Source: Planctomycetota bacterium
Lineage (GTDB): Bacteria; Planctomycetota; UBA8108; UBA1146; JAJFFE01
Assembly: GCA_021776775.1 (NCBI GenBank)
Contig: JAJFFE010000245.1
Location: forward strand, 1-64,000
DNA length: 64,000 nt
Direction of reading: 5' to 3'
The notes under the pieces are model-generated. The model was not told the DNA's origin. It did not search any database and worked only from the letters and a program-made list of their open reading frames with translations. A program made the position numbers and the translations under genes. Shown here one piece after another: positions 41,993-51,929 of the stretch; the stretch's first letter is position 1, and each line of letters opens with the position of its first letter.

Positions 41993-44900
41993 CTACGGAC
42001 AGATCGGGTAGCTGTCGCAGCCCAATGGGTCTGTGTCGGTCGGGTCGGTCCCGCAGAGCGGGTAGGGTGCCGGCGGCTGCGAGCCGCCACCGAATTGCCA
42101 TTCCAGAATGTAGACCGCGTCGGCGAGATTGGTCAGCGTGTCGTCGTTGGCGTCGAGCGCGTCCATGCAGGACGGCGCGGCGCCTCCTCCGAAGAAGAAG
42201 CTGAGATCGAACACTGCGTCCGCGAGGTTGACGATGCTGTCAGCGTTGGAATCGCCCCGCACGAAAACGACCGGGTCGCACTCGTCCGGAATTCCGTTAC
42301 CGTCGAGGTCCGGACTTGACCCGGATGCGATATCGCACTCATCCGGAATTCCGTTGCTGTTGCAGTCGAGCGCGGTTCCGGCGGTGATCTCGTCACCGTC
42401 CAAAATGCCGTTGTCGTTGCAATCGCACTCGGACCCCGCAGTGATGGTCAGAGTTGCGCCGGCACTCAAGACGAATCCGCACTCGTTGAAGAACTGAACC
42501 TCGTAGAGGCCGGCGTCGGCGATCGTCACGTCGATAAGAGTCAACGCGGAGGTCGTCGCACCCGGAATGTTGGACCCGTCCTGCAGCCACTGGTAGCTCA
42601 GCGCGGTATCGCTCGACGCTGCCGCGAAGAGCGTGATGTCGAACCCTTCACACGACGTCTGGCTGATCGGGGAGACCGTCACAGTCGGAACGTCCGTCGG
42701 AGTAACAAGCGCCGAAGAGCTTGTCACACTGCCGCAACCGTTCGTGACCACCACGTCGTAGCTTCCGGCGTCGCCGGCGGTCGCACTGACGACGGTCAAG
42801 CTCGTCGCGGTGGCACCCACAATCGGCGCGCCGTCTTTGCGCCACTGATACCCGTCGGCGCCCGACGCCGCGACCGTCAGGGTTGCGTCTTGTCCGAGGC
42901 AGACCACCGCGTCACTCGGTTGCCCCGTGATCGTCGCAGCGGTGAGCACGGTCACCGCTGCCGTCGGGCTGGTTATCGATCCACACGAGTTCGAGACCGT
43001 GACGTCGTAGTTGCCGGCGTCCGCGCCGGTGACCGACCCGAGCGTCAAAGTGTCGGACGCCGCGCCCGCGATCGGCAAGCCGTCTTTGCGCCACTGATAC
43101 GCGAGGGCGATCGAGCTACTCGCGTCGACCGACAACGTGACCGACGTTCCTTCGCACTGCGCGACCGAACTCGGCCCGGTAGTGATGGTCGGAGCGTCGA
43201 GGACCGCGACCGCGGCCGCGCTACTTGTCGTGGCACCACACCCGTTCGAGACGACGCAGTCGTAGTTTCCGGCGTCGCCCAGGGTGAGCGTTCCGATCGT
43301 CAAAATGGACGACGTCGCCCCTGCCACCGACGTGCCGTTTCGGCGCCACTGGTATCCGAGCGGCCCGCTTCCCGTCGCGATCACGTTGAGCGTCACTCCC
43401 GATCCCAGGCAGCCCGTTTGAGCCGTGGGGTGCACTGCGATCGCCGGGCCGATCTCGATGGTCAGAGTTGCGGCCGAGCTCGTCGAAGTGCCGCATCCGT
43501 TGCTCACCACCACCTCGTAGTCACCGGCGTCGCTCGATTCGACCGAGAAGACCGTCAAGGACGACCCCGTCGCGCCGCCGATCGCGCTTCCGTTCATGCG
43601 CCACTGGTACGACAGAGGCGCAGCGCCCGTCGCAGTGGCGGAGAACGTGACGTCGTCCCCCGCGCACGCGATTTGTCCGGACGGTTGCTCGCCCATCGAA
43701 GGCGCCGAGTCGACGGTGACGAGCGCCGGGTTGGAGGCGGTCGCGCCGCAGCTGTTACTCACCAAACAGTCGTAGCTGCCGGTGTCGCTCGCCGTCAGCG
43801 GGTTGATCGAGTAGCTGTTCGAGGTTGCGCCGCCGATGGCCACGCCGCCCTTGCGCCACTGATAGTCGAGGGTGAGATCGCCGGTCGCCGTGACGACGAG
43901 GGTCAGAGATTCCCCTTCGCAATCGGTGACGCTCGACGGGTGGCCGAGGATCGTCGGTGCCACCCACACGGTCAGTGAAGCCGAGTCGCTGATCACGTTG
44001 CCACACGGGCCACTGATCGAGCAGTCATAGGATCCGGTGTCACTGGCCGAAACGGTGGCAATCGTCAGCGACGCGTTGGTCGCGCCCGCGACATCGCTCC
44101 CGTTCTTGCGCCACTGGTACGTCAGCGGAGTCGCGCCCGACGCGGTGACGGCAAAGGTCACGCTCGAGCCGGCGCAGCCGCTCTGGTTCGTCGGTTGCGT
44201 GACGATTTGGGGCGCGAGGTCGACCATGACCGCGGCGTTGTTGGATGTCACCGTCCCGCAAGAGTTGGTGATGACGCAATCGTAGCTGCCCGCGTCGGAA
44301 GGGGTGATCGCAGCGAGCGTCAATGCGCTCGACGTCGCGCCGGTTACGGACGCGCCGTTCTTTCGCCACTGATAGCCCAGCGGAGCCGTGCCGCCAGAGA
44401 CCACGTTCAAGGTGATCGACCCGCCTTCGCAAGCGCTCTGGCTCATCGGCTGTTGAGTGATCGACGGTGGTGCGTTGACGGTTACCGTGGCGGCGGTACT
44501 CGTCGCCGTGCCGCACTCGTTGGTGACGACGCAGTCGTAGCTGCCGCCGTCGGCGCCCGTCGCGGGGTCCAACGAGAGCGACGTGTTGTTGGCACCGCCG
44601 ATGTTCGAGCCGTTCTTCCGCCACTGGTACGTCAGTCGAGCGTCACCGGCGGCGGCTACGCTCAACGTAATAGACGCGCCGTCGCACCACGTGCCCCCGG
44701 TGGGTTGCAGCGTGAAGGCCGGGGGAACACACGGAGCAATGGTCAGAGCGACGATCGCACCGTTGGAGACGCGCCCCTGATCGTCCATGACGGTGTAGAC
44801 GAAAGTGTCGCTCGTGGTGGCCGAGTCGTCGTGCGTGTAGGTGACCGCCCCGGTCGTCCCATTGACGGAAACGGTTCCGCTCGCCGGACTGGTGACAATG

Positions 44901-47900
44901 GTCACGGTTGAAGCGTCGACAGCACTGTCGTCGCTGTCGTTGGCGACGACGTCCACGATCACGGAGTCGCCTTGGTCGACGGAGTTGGCGTCGTCGGCCG
45001 CGTACGGCGGCAGGTTGCCGTCGCATGTCACGCCGAGGTACTTGAGCTCCAAGTAGCCTTCGACCTGTGAGCGTTCGGCTTCCGTCAGCGCCCGGTCGTA
45101 GACGAGGATTGCCGCGACGTCCATATCGCAGTAGAGGACTCCGGAGAGATCGCTACCGAGTGCTATCCCCGTGGCGGTCGTCGTCAACGCCGCGGCCGGC
45201 GCCCCGATCTGCGCACCGTTTGAGAAGTGACGAACAGAGGCCGTCGACACGATGGCCGACTGAACGAGCCATCCGGCGCCGTCACCCGCGGCGATCGTGT
45301 CGAACGTGCTGCAGCCGTCGTCGATCGCGAGGTCGCCGTCCGACGCCACGCCTAGCGCGAAGACATCTCCACACGCGGCGCTGCCGTACGAGAACGCGTG
45401 CACATCGCCGGCGGTGTAGCTCGCGACGACGAAGACCGATCGGTCGTCGCTGCCCGTCGCCAACCCGGTGACCCCGCTCGTCCGTTGCAACCGGTCATCG
45501 ACGCCGTCGAAGCGAATAGCGTCGAGGCCATTGGTCGCGCCGGTGATCACGGTCGGGGCGCCGATCGCCGTCAGGTCATTGCCTTGTCCCGATTGATCGC
45601 TCCAACCGGTGACGTTCGATCCACTGGTCGCGACACCGCTATCGCTCTCGAGTCGCAGCGCGAGCCCGGTCGTGACAAGCGCGCAATCGTCGTCCGGAGT
45701 GCCGGTGATCACCAGGTTGCCGCTGCCGGTGGCGCCGCCAAACCCGCCGACGCGAATCGTGTAATTGCGACCGATGACGACGGGGATGGTGAGTTCGGAC
45801 TGCTGCGCGCAGGCGTCGTCGTCGCACGCCATGAAGCGCGTCAGCAAGTTGTCGCAGCCGGCGTCGTCGTAAATGGCTAGCTTCGTGTCGTAGCTCGAGC
45901 CGCAGGTCGAAACGGTGATCGTTCCGTTGAAGGTGCTCGGGTAGTTGTACCAAATGTCCGAACCGACTTGGTCGTCACCGGAGCCGAGGCACTCCGGGTG
46001 CGCGGGACCGTCGGTCGTTGCGCCCGTGGTGTCGAACGGAATCGGCGTCCCGAGTCCAACACCCTCGCGGTCCTGGCAGTTGTCGTTGGTCGGGCCCGCG
46101 GTCCCGCCGCCCCCCGTGACGGTCAGCGTGAAGTCGCCCGACGCGCCGTTGTATCCTGAAACTCGGACGTAGTACGTCACTCCGCCGGTCATGGCGTAAC
46201 TGAGTGTTTGCGTGAACCCGCTGCAGCCCGACGTGTCGTCGAGGCACGCCAGTTGGTTGCCGCCGCACGCGTCGAAGATTGCCAGCGCCGTATCGTAGTT
46301 CGCGTCGTTGCACGTACTCAGCGTGACCGTAGCCGAGGTAGCTGGTGTGTACGTGTACCAAACGTCGGGCGAGGAGGCGGACGATGCGCACGTCGCAGTG
46401 CCGTCACTGTCGGCGCCGATCGTCGATCCGTCGGTGGGGACGCCTTCGGCGATGGCGATGGCGTCTTGGCAGAGGTCGTTGTCGCCGCCGCCCCCGCACA
46501 CGGGGTCGGTGACGACCAGCGCGCCGGACCCGGTCGAGGTTCCTCCGACGCGGATCCAGTACTCGGTGCCGTCGGTGAGCGTGACTGTCAGCTCCGACTG
46601 CGCCGCGCAGGCGTCGTCGTTGCACGCGATCGCACTCGATCCACCCGGACAACCGGTGTAGAGCGCGAGCTGTGTATCGAACGACGAGCCGCACAGGCTG
46701 AACGTTGCGTCACCGTCGCACGGGGCGAGGTATCGGTACCAAACGTCATTGGAGACGCTGCCGCAGCTCTCACTCGGACCGTCGGTCGTTGCGTTGGCGG
46801 TGGAGAACGCGGTCGATCCGTCGGTCACGACGACCGCGTTGCCGCAGTCGTCGTTGAACGGCGGAGATCCCGTCGTCCCCGGAACGACCGTGACGAACGT
46901 CGTGGTGCCGGGCGAGCCCGGTTTGAACAGGTCGAGCGTCGCGGTGCCGCTAGTAGGCGCGAGATCGCAGGTGAACCAGAAGTTGTAGAGCGTGTCCCAG
47001 CGCAGCGCGTTGGTGTTGGGGTTCGCGCCGTAGGTCTCGGGGCTCGCCCAGTCGACGCTGGTGCCGTTGTCGGCAGCGCTCCAGTCGGTGTTCGAGTAGA
47101 TCTCGCCCGAGTGGTAGTCGATGTCTTTGAAGCCGATGGCGGTCACCGTGGCGCCGGCAGGAATCGGGATCGACAAGCCGTCCGCACCGCGGTCGGAGTT
47201 GTAGTTCTCTATGGCGTACTCGTATCGCCAAAGCGATCCGTCCGGCACCGCTTTCGCTCCGACGACGAAGCGACCATCGCCGGCGACGTCGACGTTGCTC
47301 AACGTTACGCTGGCGTCGATGTCTCGCCACGCTTCGACCGCGTACTTTTCGCGCTCGGTCGGACCCGACACGTTCAGTGCGAAGCTTCCGGAGACGGTGA
47401 CCTCTCGGTACGACTCGTTGTTGAGATCGGTTCCGTGCGGCGGCTCGTCCGGAGTGATGTAGTGACTGGTCACGAAGTATCGAGCGCTCGGCGTCGTCAG
47501 GTCCGATTCGGCCACCTGAATACGCTTGTAGATGTCGTTCCCGGTCGTGCCCTGGGCGGTAAACGGGTAAGGGAAGACGCCGGTCGATGCGTTGATCTCT
47601 GACTTGGGGCCGAGCCCGCTTTGGCTTCCGTTGAGACTTGCCGAATAGGGATCGGAGCAGCCGACGCCAAGGGTGTCACACGGAGTCGATGCGCATGGCC
47701 CGCAGACCGTACCGGACAACGCACAAAAGCCGTGCTTCAACCAACCCTGGCCGATCATCTCGAAGCGATCGTTCGCCAGCCGGAAGACATTCTGCGTGAT
47801 GACCGGGTGCTGGTTGTTCGACGAGACCCACTGGAGGATCGAGCTACCGAGATTGCACGAGGTCGTGCCGACCGCGTACGAGTGCACCGAACCCACCGGA

Positions 47901-48040
47901 CCGTAGTGAACCGTCGACGGAAGCTCGGCCACGATGACGTCCGGCTGGGCGGACACCCGAGTCGGGGACACGAAAGCGGTAGCTACAAGCGCGAAGGCTA
48001 TGATGAGCCCTCGCGCGAACCGATGAGAGTTCGCACGCAT
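41993..48040 (-). CDS. Giant secreted protein: PPC-like, LamG-like, nine Ig-like repeats, dockerin
   Basis: The ATG at 48040 has GAGGAGAAACC upstream and opens the signal peptide (FARGLIIAFALVATAFVSP, cleavage near VSA), giving 2015 residues. The first ~430 residues (VHSYAVGTTSCNLG, GQGWLKHGFCALSG, YNSDRGADGLSIPIP) form a region I know only from planctomycete surface proteins. Then come three PPC-like repeats (NDDCGNAVVVTDG, VWYRYLAPCDGDATF), a LamG/concanavalin-like domain (ALRLESDSGVATS...LEGYLELKYLG type), and a cadherin-like module (ADDANSVDQGDSVIVDVVAN). Nine Ig-like repeats with YQWRKNG cores follow, then NDNGILDGDE/NSNGIPDECD motifs, two dockerin-like repeats (RGDSNADSIVNLADAV, DANDDTLTNLADAV) and the tail CGTDPT...CP. 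It is a second likely calcium-rich adhesin or matrix protein. Confidence 0.87.
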   Translation of the reverse strand: MRANSHRFARGLIIAFALVATAFVSPTRVSAQPDVIVAELPSTVHYGPVGSVHSYAVGTTSCNLGSSILQWVSSNNQHPVITQNVFRLANDRFEMIGQGWLKHGFCALSGTVCGPCASTPCDTLGVGCSDPYSASLNGSQSGLGPKSEINASTGVFPYPFTAQGTTGNDIYKRIQVAESDLTTPSARYFVTSHYITPDEPPHGTDLNNESYREVTVSGSFALNVSGPTEREKYAVEAWRDIDASVTLSNVDVAGDGRFVVGAKAVPDGSLWRYEYAIENYNSDRGADGLSIPIPAGATVTAIGFKDIDYHSGEIYSNTDWSAADNGTSVDWASPETYGANPNTNALRWDTLYNFWFTCDLAPTSGTATLDLFKPGSPGTTTFVTVVPGTTGSPPFNDDCGNAVVVTDGSTAFSTANATTDGPSESCGSVSNDVWYRYLAPCDGDATFSLCGSSFDTQLALYTGCPGGSSAIACNDDACAAQSELTVTLTDGTEYWIRVGGTSTGSGALVVTDPVCGGGGDNDLCQDAIAIAEGVPTDGSTIGADSDGTATCASSASSPDVWYTYTPATSATVTLSTCNDANYDTALAIFDACGGNQLACLDDTSGCSGFTQTLSYAMTGGVTYYVRVSGYNGASGDFTLTVTGGGGTAGPTNDNCQDREGVGLGTPIPFDTTGATTDGPAHPECLGSGDDQVGSDIWYNYPSTFNGTITVSTCGSSYDTKLAIYDDAGCDNLLTRFMACDDDACAQQSELTIPVVIGRNYTIRVGGFGGATGSGNLVITGTPDDDCALVTTGLALRLESDSGVATSGSNVTGWSDQSGQGNDLTAIGAPTVITGATNGLDAIRFDGVDDRLQRTSGVTGLATGSDDRSVFVVASYTAGDVHAFSYGSAACGDVFALGVASDGDLAIDDGCSTFDTIAAGDGAGWLVQSAIVSTASVRHFSNGAQIGAPAAALTTTATGIALGSDLSGVLYCDMDVAAILVYDRALTEAERSQVEGYLELKYLGVTCDGNLPPYAADDANSVDQGDSVIVDVVANDSDDSAVDASTVTIVTSPASGTVSVNGTTGAVTYTHDDSATTSDTFVYTVMDDQGRVSNGAIVALTIAPCVPPAFTLQPTGGTWCDGASITLSVAAAGDARLTYQWRKNGSNIGGANNTSLSLDPATGADGGSYDCVVTNECGTATSTAATVTVNAPPSITQQPMSQSACEGGSITLNVVSGGTAPLGYQWRKNGASVTGATSSALTLAAITPSDAGSYDCVITNSCGTVTSNNAAVMVDLAPQIVTQPTNQSGCAGSSVTFAVTASGATPLTYQWRKNGSDVAGATNASLTIATVSASDTGSYDCSISGPCGNVISDSASLTVWVAPTILGHPSSVTDCEGESLTLVVTATGDLTLDYQWRKGGVAIGGATSNSYSINPLTASDTGSYDCLVSNSCGATASNPALVTVDSAPSMGEQPSGQIACAGDDVTFSATATGAAPLSYQWRMNGSAIGGATGSSLTVFSVESSDAGDYEVVVSNGCGTSTSSAATLTIEIGPAIAVHPTAQTGCLGSGVTLNVIATGSGPLGYQWRRNGTSVAGATSSILTIGTLTLGDAGNYDCVVSNGCGATTSSAAAVAVLDAPTITTGPSSVAQCEGTSVTLSVDASSSIALAYQWRKDGLPIAGAASDTLTLGSVTGADAGNYDVTVSNSCGSITSPTAAVTVLTAATITGQPSDAVVCLGQDATLTVAASGADGYQWRKDGAPIVGATATSLTVVSATAGDAGSYDVVVTNGCGSVTSSSALVTPTDVPTVTVSPISQTSCEGFDITLFAAASSDTALSYQWLQDGSNIPGATTSALTLIDVTIADAGLYEVQFFNECGFVLSAGATLTITAGSECDCNDNGILDGDEITAGTALDCNSNGIPDECDIASGSSPDLDGNGIPDECDPVVFVRGDSNADSIVNLADAVFDLSFFFGGGAAPSCMDALDANDDTLTNLADAVYILEWQFGGGSQPPAPYPLCGTDPTDTDPLGCDSYPICP

Positions 48041-48111
48041 CGTTGGTTTCTCCTCGAACGGAACGTTTTCTCGTTTTTTGGGAGCCCACTCCCGGCGACG
48101 AGCGGCGTGAG

Positions 48112-48127
48112 GCCACGAGGTCGTGGC
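48112..48127. promoter_or_regulatory. Palindrome upstream of the giant gene (possible operator)
   Basis: GCCACGA-GG-TCGTGGC is an exact 7-bp inverted repeat with a 2-base centre, 72 bases before the ATG of the 2015-residue protein. A second small inverted repeat, ATCTGA...TCAGAT, lies at 48221-48243. The remainder of the roughly 400-base gap (48041-48438) between the divergent genes shows no gene. Regulatory function is a guess. Confidence 0.3.
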
Positions 48128-48438
48128 GGAACGCATCGTCGAACCCCGCGATTCTAGCAGACACACCGCGGTCCGAAGGTGGGGGTTTGTTCCTGGGCGG
48201 ACTCGCGCCGCGGCCTTTTGATCTGAGCAGCGAAAATTCAGATGCGGGGTCTTACGCGGGCTCCCTCCCGTTTTCACAAACTCTTTTCAGCACTGGGATT
48301 CGGAGCGGCGCGGCCCGTTGGCGCTGCGCGGCGCCAGGTTCGAATTTGCGACCCTCAACCGGAGGGGCTCCAACGGCCGATACAGAAACTTAGGTATGTC
48401 GCGATTTCCGTAGCTCCGTCCCGATCGAGGCCTTGGTT

Positions 48439-50349
48439 TTGAGCCACTCGTCCCCGCCCGAGTTTCGACCCAGCACGATTATCGTGTTGCGCGGCGACCA
48501 TGGCGCGATGGGGGATTCCACCGGTGGCATGTACTGCCACGGGAGCCACGTTCTGTTCGCGATTCAGATCGACGGACCCGGGAGTTTCGATTGGTTCTAT
48601 GACGCCGCCGCCGAGTCGGTGCGCGTCGAGTCGGTCTACGGTACGACCGAAGAGACGTCCATTCTCATCGAGTCCGTCCACGACTCTCCGCTTCGCCTCG
48701 AATCCATCACCCTCTCCGACCCCGTCGGTTCGCTGACCGTTCGCTGTCCCGTGGGCACCGTCAACCTGAAGACGCGTTGTGATGGCCGGATCGACATCGT
48801 GGGTAGCGTCGACTGCATCCGCGCGGCCGGAAGTTGGCACGGCAACGTCGTCGTCGACGGAGGCCTCGGCTGTTTCGAAGTGGACGGTGATGTCCAAGGC
48901 GCTGGCTCTATCTTGATCCGCGGCGATGCAGGAGCCCTCGACTTCGGGGGATTGTTGGCGAAATCCGTCGAAGTCGCTGGATCGTTGGAGTCGTTGAGCG
49001 CGCTTCGCATTGCAGGAGGTGTGCAAGTCGTCGTCGCCGGCGATGTCGGGGGCGTGGCCTCGCTGCGGAGTATCGGCGAGTCCGAGCATCCCGTTGGGCT
49101 GTCGATCGGCGGCAAGCTGATGGGCTTCACCGCTGGTGGTGCGGCGTTCGTCGACATCGACGTGCGCGGGCATATCGTCGCGTTGACGACCATGGGGAAT
49201 GCGCCTGTCATCGGGTCGATCGCGGCAGGGTCGATGGGATTCTTGACGGTGGGTGGCTACTTCGATGCGGATCTGCGGGTACGCGGGTCGATCGATCTGA
49301 TCGCCATCGCCGGACGTTTGATTCGAGATCGGGTCTTTGAAGTGGTCGGCGACGTCGGCCACCTGACAGCCGGAACGACAGAAAGCGATCTGCCGGTTTC
49401 TGGAGTCGTAGGCTCTGGCACGGTCTCAGACGCGTCGGTGGAGCGGTCGCTGCTCGACAGGGCGCAAACCCAGTGCGAGAACGAAGAGCACACTCCCAGT
49501 GACATCGTCGTTGCGGTAGAGACCGAGCAGCATACCAACGGCGTGACGACGGTCGAACACGAGGAACACGAGGAACACGAGGAACATGGGGAAGCGCCCG
49601 GCGTTGACGAGTTGCTCGCGCCCACGACCGTCGCCTTCGACGACGTGATGTCCGAGGTCGAACTCGACGTATCGTTCGGGGAGTTTACTGACGTGTCCCT
49701 GGCGGCACTCGACTCGGACGAGATCTCCGCGCAACTCGAAACTGACCTCGGTCTGGACTCGAGCGAGTCACCGTCGGTCGAACCTTGTGATCCATTCGAG
49801 TCCTACGACGAGCAGGAGGCGTCGACCGATCGACCGAGCGCGGTCGACGTCGGGGCTCATGTCGACGGGGACGCATCTTCCGCGAGTGAGGCGAACACGG
49901 TCGACGACCGTGACACGGCGGGCGAGTCAACGTCGTCGGAGGACTACGAAGAGCTGACGCCGGAACTCGCGGCGGAGATGCTTCAAGTCTTGGAGGCCGA
50001 CGAGACCTTCTCGATCGACGAAGACGTCCTGGTCGCCGCCCTCGAGGAGTCGGTTGCGTTCGAGGAAAGCCGGAAGCTGCCCGTCGTCGACGCGACGGTA
50101 GTAGGAGTTCCGAGCCAAGTTCCACCGACGAGTTGGCGAGACGCAATCCAACGGGCGCGCGAGGAAGGCAAGAGCTTCGCCGAGGTGTTTGTCGAAACGG
50201 CGCGCTACGCGTATTCGGCCGAGGACGGCGAGCTCACCCCGGTCGCAGGGTCCAAGGCCATGCCGACGATCAAACTCGACGAGACTGACGCGAAGTCCGC
50301 GTGGCTCTGGGGTCTGCTCCGTTCCGTTGCCAAGAAGCGAGCCGAGTAG
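48439..50349 (+). CDS. Acidic beta-helix-like hypothetical protein
   Basis: The ORF begins at TTG 48433; the TTG six bases later (48439) has GAGG at eight bases and is my choice, though both are uncertain. The product has about 636 residues and no signal peptide. Residues ~10-310 consist of short repeating strands ending in Gly (ILIRGDAGALDFGGLLAKSV, VEVAGSLESLSALRIAGG, LSIGGKLMGFTAGGAAFVDI), which suggest a right-handed beta-helix like bactofilins or autotransporter passengers. A strongly acidic second half contains the tandem EHEEHEEHEEHGE, Ser/Asp/Glu-rich linker and a short C-terminal basic end (LLRSVAKKRAE). The family is unknown. It may be a cytoplasmic or non-classically exported scaffold protein. 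Confidence 0.6.
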   Translation: MSHSSPPEFRPSTIIVLRGDHGAMGDSTGGMYCHGSHVLFAIQIDGPGSFDWFYDAAAESVRVESVYGTTEETSILIESVHDSPLRLESITLSDPVGSLTVRCPVGTVNLKTRCDGRIDIVGSVDCIRAAGSWHGNVVVDGGLGCFEVDGDVQGAGSILIRGDAGALDFGGLLAKSVEVAGSLESLSALRIAGGVQVVVAGDVGGVASLRSIGESEHPVGLSIGGKLMGFTAGGAAFVDIDVRGHIVALTTMGNAPVIGSIAAGSMGFLTVGGYFDADLRVRGSIDLIAIAGRLIRDRVFEVVGDVGHLTAGTTESDLPVSGVVGSGTVSDASVERSLLDRAQTQCENEEHTPSDIVVAVETEQHTNGVTTVEHEEHEEHEEHGEAPGVDELLAPTTVAFDDVMSEVELDVSFGEFTDVSLAALDSDEISAQLETDLGLDSSESPSVEPCDPFESYDEQEASTDRPSAVDVGAHVDGDASSASEANTVDDRDTAGESTSSEDYEELTPELAAEMLQVLEADETFSIDEDVLVAALEESVAFEESRKLPVVDATVVGVPSQVPPTSWRDAIQRAREEGKSFAEVFVETARYAYSAEDGELTPVAGSKAMPTIKLDETDAKSAWLWGLLRSVAKKRAE

Positions 50350-50618
50350 CAGCCCGCCTGCCCGCGTAGCGACTCCGTGATCTTACGAGTGTATTTGAAT
50401 CGTACCCCAGGATCAGTTTGCACCGTCGGAATAGGTCTGGGCTCGGTTTTCGGCCCACGCGTGACCCTCACGGACCCCTCAACGCACACTTCGCCGTAAC
50501 TGAGACTTACGACCCGGGGCTTCTTCCCCAATTTCCATTCCCCCGTTTGACTGTCCGTGGTTTTACCTATAGATTTGTCGATGGCTTTAATTGGACCGAA
50601 GTCATGGATGGAGAGCGG

Positions 50619-51350
50619 ATGTCTAGTTCAGATCGTCACTTAGCTTCAGGTTCGACGGTGCTGTTTGCCTGGGTCGCTCTGTTCTTGAGTTGTGTCGCAG
50701 TTGTGTACGCCTATCGCGCGGTGGCCAAACAGAGCGCGGCTATCGACAGCGTACTTCGCAAGATCGACCGGTTAGAGCGCTCGATTCAGCCACCAGCGGA
50801 CGGAGGGCGAGAGGTGCCGCCTCGACGAGTGCTCGCGACTCGTCAACCGGCCGGCGCGGTGGAAGAAACGGCGCAGACCGAGCCCGAATGGGACCACCTG
50901 CCCGAGTGGGTGGAGACCGAATATGAGAACGACCTCAAGGACGTGGCCATCGCGGTGCCGCGGCCCGATGGTCGCGTCGACGCGCTGCGGATGAGGGGGT
51001 CGCAAGGAAAGATCCGCGGCCTAGACGCGGTACAGCTTCCCAAGGCGGAGGAGCTCCTCGAACTGCTCGTCGAGTACCGGCAGCTGCGCGCGGAGTACAT
51101 CGCCGACGTTCTATTTACGCAACGGTTTGCCCGCGTCTTCGATACCGCTGACGAAGCTCGTCGCTTCGCCAAGGCGAAGATGCACTACGCCGTCGAGGCC
51201 ACGGACGACGGACGAATTGGTCTGATCGACCTCCGCCCGCTCAACGAATCCGAAGTGGTCATTATCAACGGCGAGCGCCGCGAAGAACTCGCGGCCGATC
51301 TCGACGCGATGATCGCGTCACTCGTTTCCTTCGAAAGGAAAATTCAATGA
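50619..51350 (+). CDS. Hypothetical single-pass membrane protein
   Basis: The start at ATG 50619 (GGAGAG five bases upstream) is preferred over the track start at 50418, since the added residues look non-coding. The 243-residue protein has a short N-terminus, one membrane helix (STVLFAWVALFLSCVAVVYAY, about 13-33), a coiled-coil-like stretch (AAIDSVLRKIDRLERSIQPP), and a soluble domain of about 150 residues (LEEL-type helices AEELLELLVEYRQLRAEYIA, FARVFDTADEARRFAKAKMH). No family is recognised. It overlaps the next gene by 4 bases (ATGA), so the two products probably work together. Confidence 0.65.
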   Translation: MSSSDRHLASGSTVLFAWVALFLSCVAVVYAYRAVAKQSAAIDSVLRKIDRLERSIQPPADGGREVPPRRVLATRQPAGAVEETAQTEPEWDHLPEWVETEYENDLKDVAIAVPRPDGRVDALRMRGSQGKIRGLDAVQLPKAEELLELLVEYRQLRAEYIADVLFTQRFARVFDTADEARRFAKAKMHYAVEATDDGRIGLIDLRPLNESEVVIINGERREELAADLDAMIASLVSFERKIQ

Positions 51351-51808
51351 CAACTCGACGTTCGATGCTGCTCACGATGCTTATCACCGCGTGCTTCGCA
51401 TGGGCTGTGGCGGAAGCCGCCGTGGCGGCGGATTGTCGCTGGACCGATATGGACTCTTCGGAGACAGGTACCCAAGAGCTCGTCGACTACGGCAGTCCCG
51501 GGTGTGGTGAAAACTCGTGGGCCGACTACAACAATATCTACGGTTGCCCCTGCGGTATGACCGTGGCGATTACTGTGGACGTCGGTAATGGCGAATCGTG
51601 GTCGATTCAAACGGTGGACCCGGTCACCGGCGATCACAATATCGACGCTCGCTCGACCGGAGTTCCGTCGCAGAATCCGGTTGTGATTCAAGTCGCCGGA
51701 TACACCTGTGGTACCAAACTCAGTATTCGTATGGTCGTCGATTGCGCCGACGGTACGACCAACATGCCGATCGATCTACACGGGTATTGCAACGACCAGT
51801 GCGACTGA
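51347..51808 (+). CDS. Small secreted cysteine-rich protein
   Basis: A 153-residue protein with signal peptide (SMLLTMLITACFAWAVAEAA, cleavage near VAA) and eight cysteines in the mature part (DCRW, SPGCGEN, YGCPCGM, YTCGT, DCAD, YCNDQCD), which suggests a disulfide-stabilised extracytoplasmic domain of beta type. No homologous family is recognised. It is translationally coupled to the membrane protein gene before it through ATGA overlap, so it may be its extracytoplasmic ligand or partner (inference). Confidence 0.65.
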   Translation: MTTRRSMLLTMLITACFAWAVAEAAVAADCRWTDMDSSETGTQELVDYGSPGCGENSWADYNNIYGCPCGMTVAITVDVGNGESWSIQTVDPVTGDHNIDARSTGVPSQNPVVIQVAGYTCGTKLSIRMVVDCADGTTNMPIDLHGYCNDQCD

Positions 51809-51899
51809 TACTCCGTTGCTTGGACACCCACCGAATCACGTGGCGCAATCCAATGCGTCAGCGGTGGGGTCCTGCTCGCCGGCGGCGATAGCCCAAAGC

Positions 51900-51929
51900 G
51901 GGGACGGGGGACGAGGGGCGGGTACGGGG
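51900..51929 (+). other. G-quadruplex-type motif upstream of the SIMPL gene
   Basis: Five runs of three to five Gs (GGGGACGGGGGACGAGGGGC and GGGTACGGGG) within 30 bases fit the G3+N1-7 pattern of a possible quadruplex on the plus strand, 111 bases before the SIMPL gene's ATG. Function is unknown; high GC makes such runs more likely by chance. Confidence 0.4.

Noticed and set aside
42890-47602. Long plus-strand ORFs (362 and 464 residues) opposite the second giant gene
   Set aside because: Both are Arg-rich shadows of the repeat-containing minus-strand gene and have no start signals or known motifs.
48325-48365. tRNA-like T-arm (GGTTCGAATTT)
   Set aside because: The flanking bases do not form the T-stem or an acceptor stem on either strand, and no anticodon arm is found.
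48355-49362. 335-residue minus-strand ORF
   Set aside because: It is antisense to the beta-helix-like protein and has an Asp/Arg/His-rich shadow composition.
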